NCBI GenBank assembly: GCA_017549385.1
Contig: JAFYUX010000041.1
Coordinates: 1-7,115, forward strand
Direction of reading: 5' to 3'
Source: Bacillota bacterium
GTDB taxonomy: Bacteria > Bacillota > Clostridia > Peptostreptococcales > Anaerovoracaceae
DNA length: 7,115 nt
Under the pieces are notes generated by a model. That model did not search any database and had not been told where the DNA came from. It saw only the letters and a program-made list of their open reading frames with translations. A program made the position numbers and the translations under genes. Positions 1-6,327 of the stretch are shown here, in pieces; position 1 is the stretch's first letter; every line of letters starts with the position of its first letter.

Positions 1-2
1 AC

Positions 3-1361
3 TGCGCAGGCGCTATCAATCTCATCAGAAAAGACAATCCACTTCCTACAGCTTGCGCAATGATCTGCGAACATCCTTGCGAAGAACGCTGCAGAAGAAC
101 TATCATAGACGCGCCTCTCAACATCAGAGGTATTAAAAAGTTCGCTGTTGACCAGATTGCTGCTGACAAGGTTGCTACTCCTGCTCCTCTTGCTGATACT
201 GGTAAAAAGGTTGCCGTTATCGGTGGCGGTCCTGCAGGTCTCACAGCTGCATACTTCCTCTCTCTCATGGGTCACAAAGTTGTGATTTTCGAAAGACACG
301 AGGCTCTCGGCGGCATGCTCCGTTACGGTATTCCAAACTACAGATTCCCTAAGGACAGACTTGACGAAGACATCAATGCTATCCTTGCAACTGGCAACAT
401 CGAAGTTCGCTACAATACAAAGATCGGTCAGGACATTACAGTTCAGCAGATCAACGACGAGTTTGATGCTATGTTTGTTGCTATCGGCGCTCAGAAGGGC
501 AAGACACTCCGTATCGACGGTAACGACGCAGGCAATGTAGTTTCAGCTGTAGATATTCTCGACGAAATCGGTCACGGCAATATTCCTGACTATACTGGCA
601 AGACTGTTGCAGTTATAGGTGGCGGTAACGTAGCTATGGACTGCGCAAGAAGTGCTGTTAGATGCGGCGCTGACCAGGTAAAGGTTGTTTACAGAAGACG
701 TAAAGAAGACATGACTGCCCTCGAAACAGAAATCGAAGCAGCAATGCAGGAAGGTATCGAATTCATCACTCTCCAGGCTCCAAAAGAAATCGAAAAGGAT
801 GCCTCCGGCAACTGCGCTGCGCTTTGGACTCAGCCTCAGATGATCAGTGCTTACAAGGGTGGCAGACCTGCTCCAAAGGATGCTGCAAAAGACCCTGTTC
901 GTATCGACTGTGACGTAATCATGATTGCTGTTGGTCAGTCTATCGAAAGTGCTCCATTTGAAGAGTTCGGCATGCCTGCAAAGTGGAATGAACTTCAGGC
1001 TGGTCAGGATACTGCAGTAGAAAGTATGCCTGGCGTATTTACTGGTGGTGACTGTGCAACTGGTCCATCAACTGCTATCAAAGCTATCGCTGCAGGTAAG
1101 GTTGCTGCTTACAACATCGATCAGTATCTCGGTTTTACTCACGAACTCAAGTGCGAAGCAGAAGCTGCTATCCCTACATTAAACAACACTACTCCAACAG
1201 GTAGAGTAAACATCGAAGAAAGACCTGCTTTCGAAAGAAAGTGCGACTTCGATCACGTAGAACTTGAAATGTCATTAGAAGAAGCTATCCAGGAAGCTGG
1301 CAGATGCCTCAGATGTGACCACTTCGGTTGCGGCATCATGGAATGCGCTCAGGATCTCTAA
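3..1361 (+). CDS. GltD/NfnB-type FAD- and NAD(P)H-binding iron-sulfur oxidoreductase, 5'-partial
   Basis: This is the 3' part of a glutamate-synthase-small-subunit-like flavoprotein, which moves electrons between NAD(P)H, FAD and iron-sulfur clusters. The frame stays open to the window edge, and the ATG at 60 is internal: the cluster motif C-x3-C-x3-C-x3-C starts with a Cys codon at 54-56, before it. Counting that Met as residue 1, visible parts are Cys3/7/11, the FAD loop GGGPAG (55-60), a second dinucleotide loop GGGNVA (187-192), YRRR (211-214, typical of NADPH phosphate binding), and GDCATGPSTAI (330-340), the C-terminal FAD motif. The tail adds Cys416, 419, 424 and 429, more than the CxxC common at this place in GltD. 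No GltB is in view. Partner-dependent relatives include NfnB and the GltD-like subunit of Sporomusa-type transhydrogenases, so the physiological acceptor is open. The fold is sure; the exact role is not. Confidence 0.88.
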   Translation, partial: CAGAINLIRKDNPLPTACAMICEHPCEERCRRTIIDAPLNIRGIKKFAVDQIAADKVATPAPLADTGKKVAVIGGGPAGLTAAYFLSLMGHKVVIFERHEALGGMLRYGIPNYRFPKDRLDEDINAILATGNIEVRYNTKIGQDITVQQINDEFDAMFVAIGAQKGKTLRIDGNDAGNVVSAVDILDEIGHGNIPDYTGKTVAVIGGGNVAMDCARSAVRCGADQVKVVYRRRKEDMTALETEIEAAMQEGIEFITLQAPKEIEKDASGNCAALWTQPQMISAYKGGRPAPKDAAKDPVRIDCDVIMIAVGQSIESAPFEEFGMPAKWNELQAGQDTAVESMPGVFTGGDCATGPSTAIKAIAAGKVAAYNIDQYLGFTHELKCEAEAAIPTLNNTTPTGRVNIEERPAFERKCDFDHVELEMSLEEAIQEAGRCLRCDHFGCGIMECAQDL

Positions 1362-1374
1362 AAATATATAAGAT

Positions 1375-1411
1375 AAAAAAGCGGCGACTACCATATGGTA
1401 GTCGCCTTTTG
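1375..1411 (+). terminator. Rho-independent terminator of the GltD-like gene, possibly bidirectional
   Basis: A perfect 24-nt palindrome at 1383-1406 (GGCGACTACC, loop ATAT, GGTAGTCGCC) gives a 10-bp GC-rich stem followed by TTTT on the plus strand. A run of six A precedes it at 1375-1380, so the minus strand also reads stem then a T tract. It lies 21 nt after the stop codon of the plus-strand gene. Confidence 0.9.
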
Positions 1412-1420
1412 ATTGCAAAA

Positions 1421-1450
1421 TAAAACGGAGAGAAACTGAGTTTCTCTCCG
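1421..1450 (-). terminator. Rho-independent terminator of the aroD-aroK gene
   Basis: An 11-bp stem (1426-1436 with 1440-1450, three-base loop) reads on the minus strand as CGGAGAGAAAC, loop, GTTTCTCTCCG, followed by TTTTATTTT. It starts 12 nt after the stop of the minus-strand aroD-aroK gene. With the hairpin at 1383-1406 it separates the two convergent genes. Confidence 0.88.
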
Positions 1451-1462
1451 GATATCTTCTTT

Positions 1463-2851
1463 TTATAAGCCCATGATATCGATAATCATTTCTGAGATGA
1501 TTTCTGATGACTTGTTATCAACGTCGATAACATAGTCAGCAACAGAAAGGTAAACGTCTCTTCTCTTTTTCATGAGAGTTGATATGTAACCTCTGCTCAT
1601 GTATTTGTTGAGGAGAGGACGCTTGTTGCCACCCTTTTTTACTCTTTCCAGAATAGTATCTGGTGTAGCTCTGAGAAGAATGATCTTGCCTGTAGACTTG
1701 AGATATTCTACATTTTTAGATCTCATTACAGTACCGCCACCACATGATACGATAACGCCTTCTGACTCTGAAACAACCTTTGTCTGTTCTGTTTCCATAT
1801 CTCTAAAATAGTCTTCGCCAAACTGGTCAAAGATTTCAGTGATGCGCATACCAGCTGCTTCTTCGATCATGTCGTCCATTTCTTTTATCTCAAGACCTGT
1901 CTTTTTAGCCAGAAGTTTTGCGATAGTAGTCTTGCCTGTTCCCATAAAGCCAACGAGGATAACGTTTTTCTTTTTATCTTCGTTTGATGAGCCTTCAAGA
2001 GCTGCTGCTTCCATATCGGCAATTTCTTTTGCAGTGTCCAGATCAGAAACATGGGCTGCACCCTTTTCAGCAAAGTAAACTTCGTCTACTAATTCGTTGT
2101 GAAGCATAGACATTACTCTGTCCAGTTCGTCAGCATCAATCTGACCTGGTGCAGAGTTTTTACCTGCTGATGCAAAAGTGATAGCAGAGCCGAAAATTTC
2201 CCCTGCGATTCTGCTGATAGTACCTGCTGCAGACATTGAAACAGTAACTACAGGAATAGGATCCTCAATATGTTTCATCTGTTCTGCCACAGTAAAGATT
2301 TTGAGCACGTCACCTGAATTGTGCGGCATAACTGCAATCTTTGCAATATCAGCGCCAGCTTCTTTCATGGCATTGAGACGGGCAAACATCTCTTCTACCG
2401 GTGGTGTTCTCTTAAAGTCATGGTTTGAAAGGATAACCTTTACTCCATGTTCTTTTGCAATCTGCATCAGCGGAGCTGTTATGTGTTCGCCAAGGAAGAA
2501 CTCGATATCCATGATATCAGCCATTCCTGACTTGATAATAGCACTATATATCGCCATGTACTGTTCCGCTGTAATTTCGCAGTTGCCACCTTCTTTGCAG
2601 TTTCTGAAGGTAACAAGTACAGGTTTTTCCTCAATCTGTTCTCTCAGCTTTCTGAGAGCCATGAGAACATAATCTGTATTTGTTACATTCATAAGGTGGT
2701 CGAGACGCCATTCTATGATGTCGGCAGGAGTGAACATTGCACTCTTTGCCTGTTTTTTTACTTCTTCGATGTTTCTGGCAACGATAGGAATACAGATCTT
2801 TGGCTGACCTTCACCTATGCAGATACCTCTTACTTCTACGATTCTGCTCAT
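1463..2851 (-). CDS. Bifunctional type I 3-dehydroquinate dehydratase / shikimate kinase fusion
   Basis: One 462-aa chain carries two cytosolic enzymes of chorismate synthesis. Residues 1 to about 255 are type I dehydroquinase (3-dehydroquinate to 3-dehydroshikimate). Expected active-site residues are all present: Glu47, Arg83, Glu87, His144 and the Schiff-base Lys171, Arg214, and Ser233/Gln237 in SAPGQ, each offset by one from Salmonella AroD numbering. Residues 255-293 look like a charged, Ala/Glu-rich linker. Residues 294-462 are shikimate kinase (ATP-dependent 3-phosphorylation of shikimate): Walker A GFMGTGKTT (301-309), shikimate-binding Asp327 and Arg350, GGG (371-373), lid RPLL (411-414) and Arg430. 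The usual DxD before the shikimate site reads MDD. The step between the two activities (AroE) is not in this window. The start ATG is preceded by an AGAGAG purine stretch about 9 nt upstream. It follows thrS on the same strand across a terminator. Confidence 0.95.
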   Translation of the reverse strand: MSRIVEVRGICIGEGQPKICIPIVARNIEEVKKQAKSAMFTPADIIEWRLDHLMNVTNTDYVLMALRKLREQIEEKPVLVTFRNCKEGGNCEITAEQYMAIYSAIIKSGMADIMDIEFFLGEHITAPLMQIAKEHGVKVILSNHDFKRTPPVEEMFARLNAMKEAGADIAKIAVMPHNSGDVLKIFTVAEQMKHIEDPIPVVTVSMSAAGTISRIAGEIFGSAITFASAGKNSAPGQIDADELDRVMSMLHNELVDEVYFAEKGAAHVSDLDTAKEIADMEAAALEGSSNEDKKKNVILVGFMGTGKTTIAKLLAKKTGLEIKEMDDMIEEAAGMRITEIFDQFGEDYFRDMETEQTKVVSESEGVIVSCGGGTVMRSKNVEYLKSTGKIILLRATPDTILERVKKGGNKRPLLNKYMSRGYISTLMKKRRDVYLSVADYVIDVDNKSSEIISEMIIDIMGL

Positions 2852-2875
2852 AATGATACTCTCTCTAATTTACAG

Positions 2876-2906
2876 AAAAAGTCCGACTCACGAGAATCGG
2901 ACTTTT
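2876..2906 (-). terminator. Rho-independent terminator between thrS and aroD-aroK
   Basis: On the minus strand a 9-bp stem GTCCGATTC / GAGTCGGAC (2902-2894 with 2889-2881) closes a TCGT loop and is followed by TTTTT (2880-2876); flanking A/T extends the stem. One pair (2896/2887) is a G-U wobble in minus-strand RNA but a C-A mismatch in plus-strand RNA, so the hairpin is better suited to stop minus-strand transcription. It begins 8 nt after the thrS stop. Confidence 0.88.
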
Positions 2907-2914
2907 GTCTTCAA

Positions 2915-4822
2915 CTAGCAGGCTTTTGTTCTGATTTCTTCAACAAGCTTTGCGATGAGTTCGTCAGTTGGAATCTGACCGAGTTCACCTTCCTTGCTTG
3001 AACGAACAGATAACGCACCTGATTCAACTTCCTTTTCACCAATTGTTACGATATATGGTGTTCTTTCGTTTCTTGCTTCTCTGATCTTATAGCCAATCTT
3101 TTCATTTCTTACGTCAGCTACAACTCTGAGACCAGCTTCTTCACACTTAGCAGCCAGTTCTTCTGCGAAACCAGCAAACTTTTCTGCTACTGTGAGGATC
3201 TTGATCTGTACTGGAGCAAGCCAGAGAGGGAACTTACCAGCGAAGTGCTCTGTAAGGATACCGATGAATCTTTCGATAGAACCGAAAATTACTCTGTGAA
3301 TCATTACAGGTCTGTGCTTTTCGCCGTCAGCACCTACATATGTGAGATCGAATCTCTGTGGCATCTGGAAGTCAAGCTGGATTGTACCACACTGCCATGT
3401 TCTGCCTAAGCAGTCCTGGAGATGGAAGTCAAGCTTAGGGCCGTAGAATGCACCATCGCCTTCGTTGATAATGAAGTCGATGCCCTTTTCTTCGAGACAT
3501 TCGCGGAGAGCGCTTGTAGCTGCTTCCCACTCAGCGTCTGTATCCATTGAATCTTCTGGTCTTGTAGAAAGTTCGATGTGATATTTGAATCCGAAAAGAT
3601 TATATACATAATCGATGAAGTCGATAACTCCAGCAACTTCTTCCTTGATCTGTTCTGGAAGCATGAAGATGTGAGCATCGTCCTGTGTGAATGTTCTTAC
3701 ACGCATGAGACCGTGGAGAGCGCCTGAAAGTTCGTGTCTGTGAACCTGACCGAGTTCGCCCATTCTGATTGGGAAGTCTCTGTAAGAGTACATCTTTCTC
3801 TTGTAAGCGAGCATAGAACCTGGGCAGTTCATAGGCTTGATAGCATAGTCGCCACCATCGATCTTAGTGAAGTACATGTTTTCCTGATAGTGATCCCAGT
3901 GGCCAGATCTGTGCCATAAATCTTCGTTCAGGATGAGAGGAGTCTTGATCTGCTGATAGCCTCTCTTAACATGTTCTAATCTCCAGAAGTTTTCCAGTTC
4001 GTTTCTGATAATCATACCGTTTGGCATGAAGAATGGGAAACCTGGGCCTTCTTCATAGATTGCGAAGAGATCCATTTCCTTACCAATCTTTCTGTGGTCT
4101 CTCTTCTTTGCTTCTTCGAGCATAGCGAGATACTCGTCGAGTTCCTTCTGCTTAGGGAAAGCAGTAGCATATACTCTCTGGAGCATCTTGTTCTTTTCAT
4201 TACCTCTCCAGTACGCACCAGCAACGCTCTGAATCTTGAGAGCCTTAACTGGACCTGTAGATGGAAGGTGTGGACCAGCACAAAGATCTGTGAAATCGCC
4301 CTGCTTGTAGAAAGAAATGATAGCGTCTTCTGGGAGATCGTTAATGAGTTCTACCTTGTATGGTTCACCCTTTTCTTCCATGAGCGCAATCGCTTCGTTT
4401 CTAGGAAGTTCGAATCTTTCGAGTACGAGATTTGACTCAACGATTCTTCTCATTTCCTTTTCGATAGTTGCGAAATCTTCTTCTGTTAATCTATGTTCTA
4501 AATCGAAATCGTAATAAAATCCGTTGTCGATTGCTGGACCGATAGCCAGCTTAGCTTCTGGGAATAATTTCTTAACTGCCTGAGCAAGAATGTGAGAAGC
4601 TGTATGTCTGAAAGTCTTTGCACCTTCTTCGTCTGCGAACTTGAGGATTTCGAGAGTACAGTCAGCCGTGAGAACGTAGTCGGTACCCTGAACTTCGCCG
4701 TCTACCTTTGCTGCAACTGCTTCTTTTGCAAGGCCTCTGCTGATGCTCTTTGCAACGTCGAGGACAGTGCTTCCTTTTGCTGCTTCTCTGACACTTCCGT
4801 CAGTTAATGTAATCTTTATCAT
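2915..4822 (-). CDS. thrS: Threonyl-tRNA synthetase
   Basis: This cytosolic class II synthetase attaches threonine to tRNA-Thr and edits mischarged serine. Length (635 aa) matches the bacterial family. Order of domains: TGS (1 to about 61), editing/SAD domain (about 62-225) with HTASH (His73, His77) and CAGPH (Cys181, His185), catalytic core (about 240-535), and anticodon-binding domain (about 536-635). The catalytic zinc ligands Cys333 (MNCPG), His384 (DDAHIF) and His509 are present, as are motif 2 HRHE (361-364) and motif 3 GSIERF (514-519). Nothing important is missing. The start is firm: AAGGGAGGAT at 4831-4840 places GGAGG 10 nt before the ATG. A consensus promoter lies just upstream. 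Codon choice is strongly biased, as expected for a highly expressed housekeeping gene. Confidence 0.98.
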   Translation of the reverse strand: MIKITLTDGSVREAAKGSTVLDVAKSISRGLAKEAVAAKVDGEVQGTDYVLTADCTLEILKFADEEGAKTFRHTASHILAQAVKKLFPEAKLAIGPAIDNGFYYDFDLEHRLTEEDFATIEKEMRRIVESNLVLERFELPRNEAIALMEEKGEPYKVELINDLPEDAIISFYKQGDFTDLCAGPHLPSTGPVKALKIQSVAGAYWRGNEKNKMLQRVYATAFPKQKELDEYLAMLEEAKKRDHRKIGKEMDLFAIYEEGPGFPFFMPNGMIIRNELENFWRLEHVKRGYQQIKTPLILNEDLWHRSGHWDHYQENMYFTKIDGGDYAIKPMNCPGSMLAYKRKMYSYRDFPIRMGELGQVHRHELSGALHGLMRVRTFTQDDAHIFMLPEQIKEEVAGVIDFIDYVYNLFGFKYHIELSTRPEDSMDTDAEWEAATSALRECLEEKGIDFIINEGDGAFYGPKLDFHLQDCLGRTWQCGTIQLDFQMPQRFDLTYVGADGEKHRPVMIHRVIFGSIERFIGILTEHFAGKFPLWLAPVQIKILTVAEKFAGFAEELAAKCEEAGLRVVADVRNEKIGYKIREARNERTPYIVTIGEKEVESGALSVRSSKEGELGQIPTDELIAKLVEEIRTKAC

Positions 4823-4859
4823 TTATAGATATCCTCCCTTTAAAAAACACTTATATTTT

Positions 4860-4887
4860 ATTATAATCCCTCATATTTTTTTGTCAA
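4860..4887 (-). promoter_or_regulatory. Sigma-A type promoter of thrS
   Basis: The minus strand reads TTGACA (4887-4882), a 16-nt spacer, then TATAAT (4865-4860). Both hexamers match the consensus exactly. The expected transcription start near 4853 leaves a leader of about 30 nt before the thrS ATG at 4822, containing only the ribosome binding site. No T-box-like stem or antiterminator can fit in that leader. Confidence 0.85.
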
Positions 4888-4923
4888 CAATTCAGTAATT
4901 TCAAAGGGTTTGAGTTAAAGGGA

Positions 4924-4947
4924 GAAATAATGAATTATCATAATTCA
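4924..4947 (-). terminator. Weak AT-rich hairpin after the Tad-like operon, possible terminator
   Basis: A 7-bp inverted repeat TGAATTA / TAATTCA (4931-4947, loop of three) lies about 43 nt after the last Tad-like gene and is followed on the minus strand by TTATTT. The stem is pure A/T apart from one G-C pair and the T tract is broken, so termination would be weak. It lies between the operon end and the thrS promoter. Apart from this and the promoter and ribosome binding site, 4823-4989 shows nothing. Confidence 0.3.
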
Positions 4948-4989
4948 ACCACAGGTTCAGCCATAATCTATTTATTATTTCGTGTAAAT

Positions 4990-5502
4990 TTAATAAGGTT
5001 TATTTCCGTAAGAAGAACTTCTTATAATCTGCCTGCTGTACAGAAAATCCTGCCTGAAAATATCTTCTGTTTCAGCAGTAACCACCACCTTGACCATAGG
5101 TTCATTTACCGTTTCCTCATAGCCCTGATCATCAGAAAGAATGTAAGGGTACTCCACCCCGATGACTCCGTCATCATTTCCGTCCCGGATAATCCTGCAG
5201 GTGCCGTCTTCGTTAAAAAAGTATGCCGTATAATGAAGTTCCTTTATAGCATCTCTGCTGTCGTTTTCCAGTCTCTTTTGAAGAACCGACTCAATATATC
5301 TGACAGCTTCTTCGGTATCGTATATTAGAAATCCTTCACTATATGCTTCGCTGTCAAAATACATAGAACACCCGTAGGCGCAATCTTCTGCAACTCTTCT
5401 GATGCTGTACTGCATATTTTCATAAACAGTGTGATCATCCTGAAAAGTTATGAAACCGATATTAACCATGAGCAGCGCAAGAAAAACTATAAATACCTTC
5501 AT
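4990..5502 (-). CDS. TadE/TadF-like pseudopilin or minor pilin, 170 aa
   Basis: This is a predicted single-span membrane protein with the bulk of the chain outside the cell. Residues 3-19 form the only hydrophobic helix, right after MK. The remainder is acidic and soluble. It contains two Cys close together (41 and 45) after a helical stretch, a Gly-Phe-Leu-Ile-Tyr-Asp turn (57-62) leading into a helix (EEAVRYIESVLQKRLE, 64-79), and a strand-rich C-terminal half with a further Cys at 102. That pattern resembles TadE/F-type proteins of clostridial Tad loci, but I recognise no firm family signature. The ATG directly abuts the TAG of the upstream gene (TAGATG), which suggests translational coupling; AAAGG lies about 11 nt upstream. 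It is the last gene of the operon. Role in a pilus is inferred from size, topology and neighbours. Confidence 0.8.
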   Translation of the reverse strand: MKVFIVFLALLMVNIGFITFQDDHTVYENMQYSIRRVAEDCAYGCSMYFDSEAYSEGFLIYDTEEAVRYIESVLQKRLENDSRDAIKELHYTAYFFNEDGTCRIIRDGNDDGVIGVEYPYILSDDQGYEETVNEPMVKVVVTAETEDIFRQDFLYSRQIIRSSSYGNKPY

Positions 5503-5913
5503 CTATTTCAGCCTTTCACTAGGAAACTCGTCGCTTATACTGTAAACCGCCATATTTTCCTGATCCTCCATGCCAAACAACACAGGAAAAGCCATTATGC
5601 GTCCTACAGGCAGCGATATATTGCATGAGATAAGTTCTCTTTCATCAAACTCATTTGTTCTGTACTTAATATCTTCTGACACATCTATAGTAACCTCTTC
5701 AGGTTCGCACCCGGCGATCTCCGACAGAGTATATCTCAAAGACTCTATTTTATCTTCCGTAAAATACCCGTCAACTTTTGCAGCTTCTTTTGCGTCATAT
5801 ACCACTTCGTTTACAAGTTCGAGTCTGTAGTCCATATTCTGCTGGAGGGTGAACTGGACTATAAACGACATCATCAGAGGAAACACAGCTAAAAGAATTA
5901 TAAACTGCTTCAT
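5503..5913 (-). CDS. TadE-like minor pilin, 136 aa
   Basis: This is a short membrane-anchored protein: MKQ, one hydrophobic helix (4-22), a helical stem (LELVNEVVYDAKEAAKVDG, 31-49), then a soluble domain. The plan of helix, alanine-containing stem ending in Gly-Tyr-Phe, an acidic segment (68-84), a beta-rich part (ISCNISLPVGRIMAFP, 95-110) and a C-terminal PSER (131-134) is typical of TadE-like pseudopilins of Gram-positive Tad loci, as judged from memory of the family. No prepilin-type leader precedes the helix. AAGGGG at 5920-5925 lies 6 nt before the ATG, which supports the start. It lies 25 nt downstream of the 47-aa gene and its stop codon touches the start of the 170-aa gene. Confidence 0.82.
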   Translation of the reverse strand: MKQFIILLAVFPLMMSFIVQFTLQQNMDYRLELVNEVVYDAKEAAKVDGYFTEDKIESLRYTLSEIAGCEPEEVTIDVSEDIKYRTNEFDERELISCNISLPVGRIMAFPVLFGMEDQENMAVYSISDEFPSERLK

Positions 5914-5938
5914 CCGACACCCCTTTTAATAAAACAAC

Positions 5939-6082
5939 CTAAGGATAAGTCCGGCAAATTTCGATTTCTCTTGCCCATACATCTTTAGCGGCGGAATAAA
6001 CCGAATTTTCATTACCAGCTATAAACTGAAACATCATACAGCCGAGACTTAACATAGCAACCATAACCATCATCTGTTTCAT
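5939..6082 (-). CDS. Small pilin-like single-span protein, 47 aa
   Basis: A small gene of 47 codons and TAG stop, read on the minus strand. The product begins MKQMMVMVAMLSLG and has one Met-rich hydrophobic helix (4-22), followed by a short polar helix with SVYSAAKDVW (27-36) and a tail ending ICRTYP. Evidence that it is real: AGGA at 6087-6090 lies 4 nt before the ATG, it sits in the operon 50 nt after the 54-aa gene and 25 nt before the TadE-like gene, and its first residues copy the MKQ-plus-helix pattern of its neighbours. There is no Gly-x4-Glu prepilin site. Cys15 follows LSLG, but this does not meet the lipobox rule. Function is not known; a pilin or pilus accessory subunit is the simplest inference. 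Confidence 0.75.
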   Translation of the reverse strand: MKQMMVMVAMLSLGCMMFQFIAGNENSVYSAAKDVWAREIEICRTYP

Positions 6083-6097
6083 AACGTCCTGCCAATT

Positions 6098-6120
6098 TAT
6101 TTCACATCAGCGATGAAATA
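6098..6120 (-). other. Intercistronic hairpin between two small pilin-like genes
   Basis: The minus strand reads TATTTCATC, GCT, GATG-TG-AAATA, a 9-bp stem with a two-base bulge, or alternatively 7 bp with a larger loop. It lies between the stop of the 54-aa gene and the ribosome binding site of the 47-aa gene. No T tract follows, so it is not an intrinsic terminator. It could stabilise or partition the upstream pilin message. Confidence 0.35.
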
Positions 6121-6132
6121 TGCTTACCTGAT

Positions 6133-6297
6133 TTACTGACCGCCGTCACCAGCAGGTGTAAAGAGTGTATCGAGCGTTTCAATCTGAGCGATTGCCTGTG
6201 TTGAAAGCTGATTTGCACTGTCTGTAAACTGACCAACCATACCTGCGATTGCGATACCAAGCATGATCATAGAAATCATAACGATAAGCTGTTTCAT
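6133..6297 (-). CDS. Flp-like small pilin candidate, 54 aa
   Basis: The likely product is a 54-aa single-span protein starting MKQLIVMISMIMLG, with a hydrophobic helix (4-22), a polar helical segment with TDSANQLSTQAIAQIETLDTL (26-46) and a flexible Gly/Asp tail (AGDGGQ). Size, helix plus short polar tail, and position right after two T2SSF genes match the place of the major Flp pilin. However, it lacks the charged leader and the Gly-x4-Glu processing site of classical Flp prepilins. The start at 6297 is preferred over the in-frame ATG at 6327: AGAGGGG (6306-6312) stands 8 nt before it, and the extra ten residues (MGEKERGVKI) would be encoded across that ribosome binding site. If the longer start were used, the charged stretch would look more like a leader, but a Gly-x4-Glu site is still not evident. 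Confidence 0.78.
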   Translation of the reverse strand: MKQLIVMISMIMLGIAIAGMVGQFTDSANQLSTQAIAQIETLDTLFTPAGDGGQ

Positions 6298-6327
6298 AAT
6301 TTTTACCCCTCTTTCTTTTTCGCCCAT

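Noticed and set aside
60..62. ATG at 60 as the start of the GltD-like gene
   Set aside because: The in-frame codons before it encode NPLPTAC, continuous with the conserved Cys cluster motif, so the gene starts outside the window.
2178..2672. Plus-strand ORF of 164 codons inside aroD-aroK
   Set aside because: It is fully antisense to the dehydroquinase domain, whose catalytic residues are all accounted for. Its Ile/Ser/Ala-rich translation is a typical shadow.
4930..5328. Plus-strand ORF of 132 codons preceded by an AAAGGGAG ribosome-site-like sequence
   Set aside because: It lies mostly antisense to the well-supported 170-aa gene, has no plausible plus-strand promoter, and its composition looks like a shadow. 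The purine run is likely chance.
6038..6082. Possible lipoprotein signal (LSLGC) in the 47-aa protein
   Set aside because: The residues at -3 and -2 before Cys15 are Ser and Leu, which do not fit the lipobox, and the hydrophobic helix continues past the Cys.
6298..6327. Longer start for the 54-aa pilin-like gene, giving 64 aa
   Set aside because: The added codons run across the good AGAGGGG ribosome site for the inner ATG, and the inner start restores the MKQ pattern shared by the neighbouring genes.
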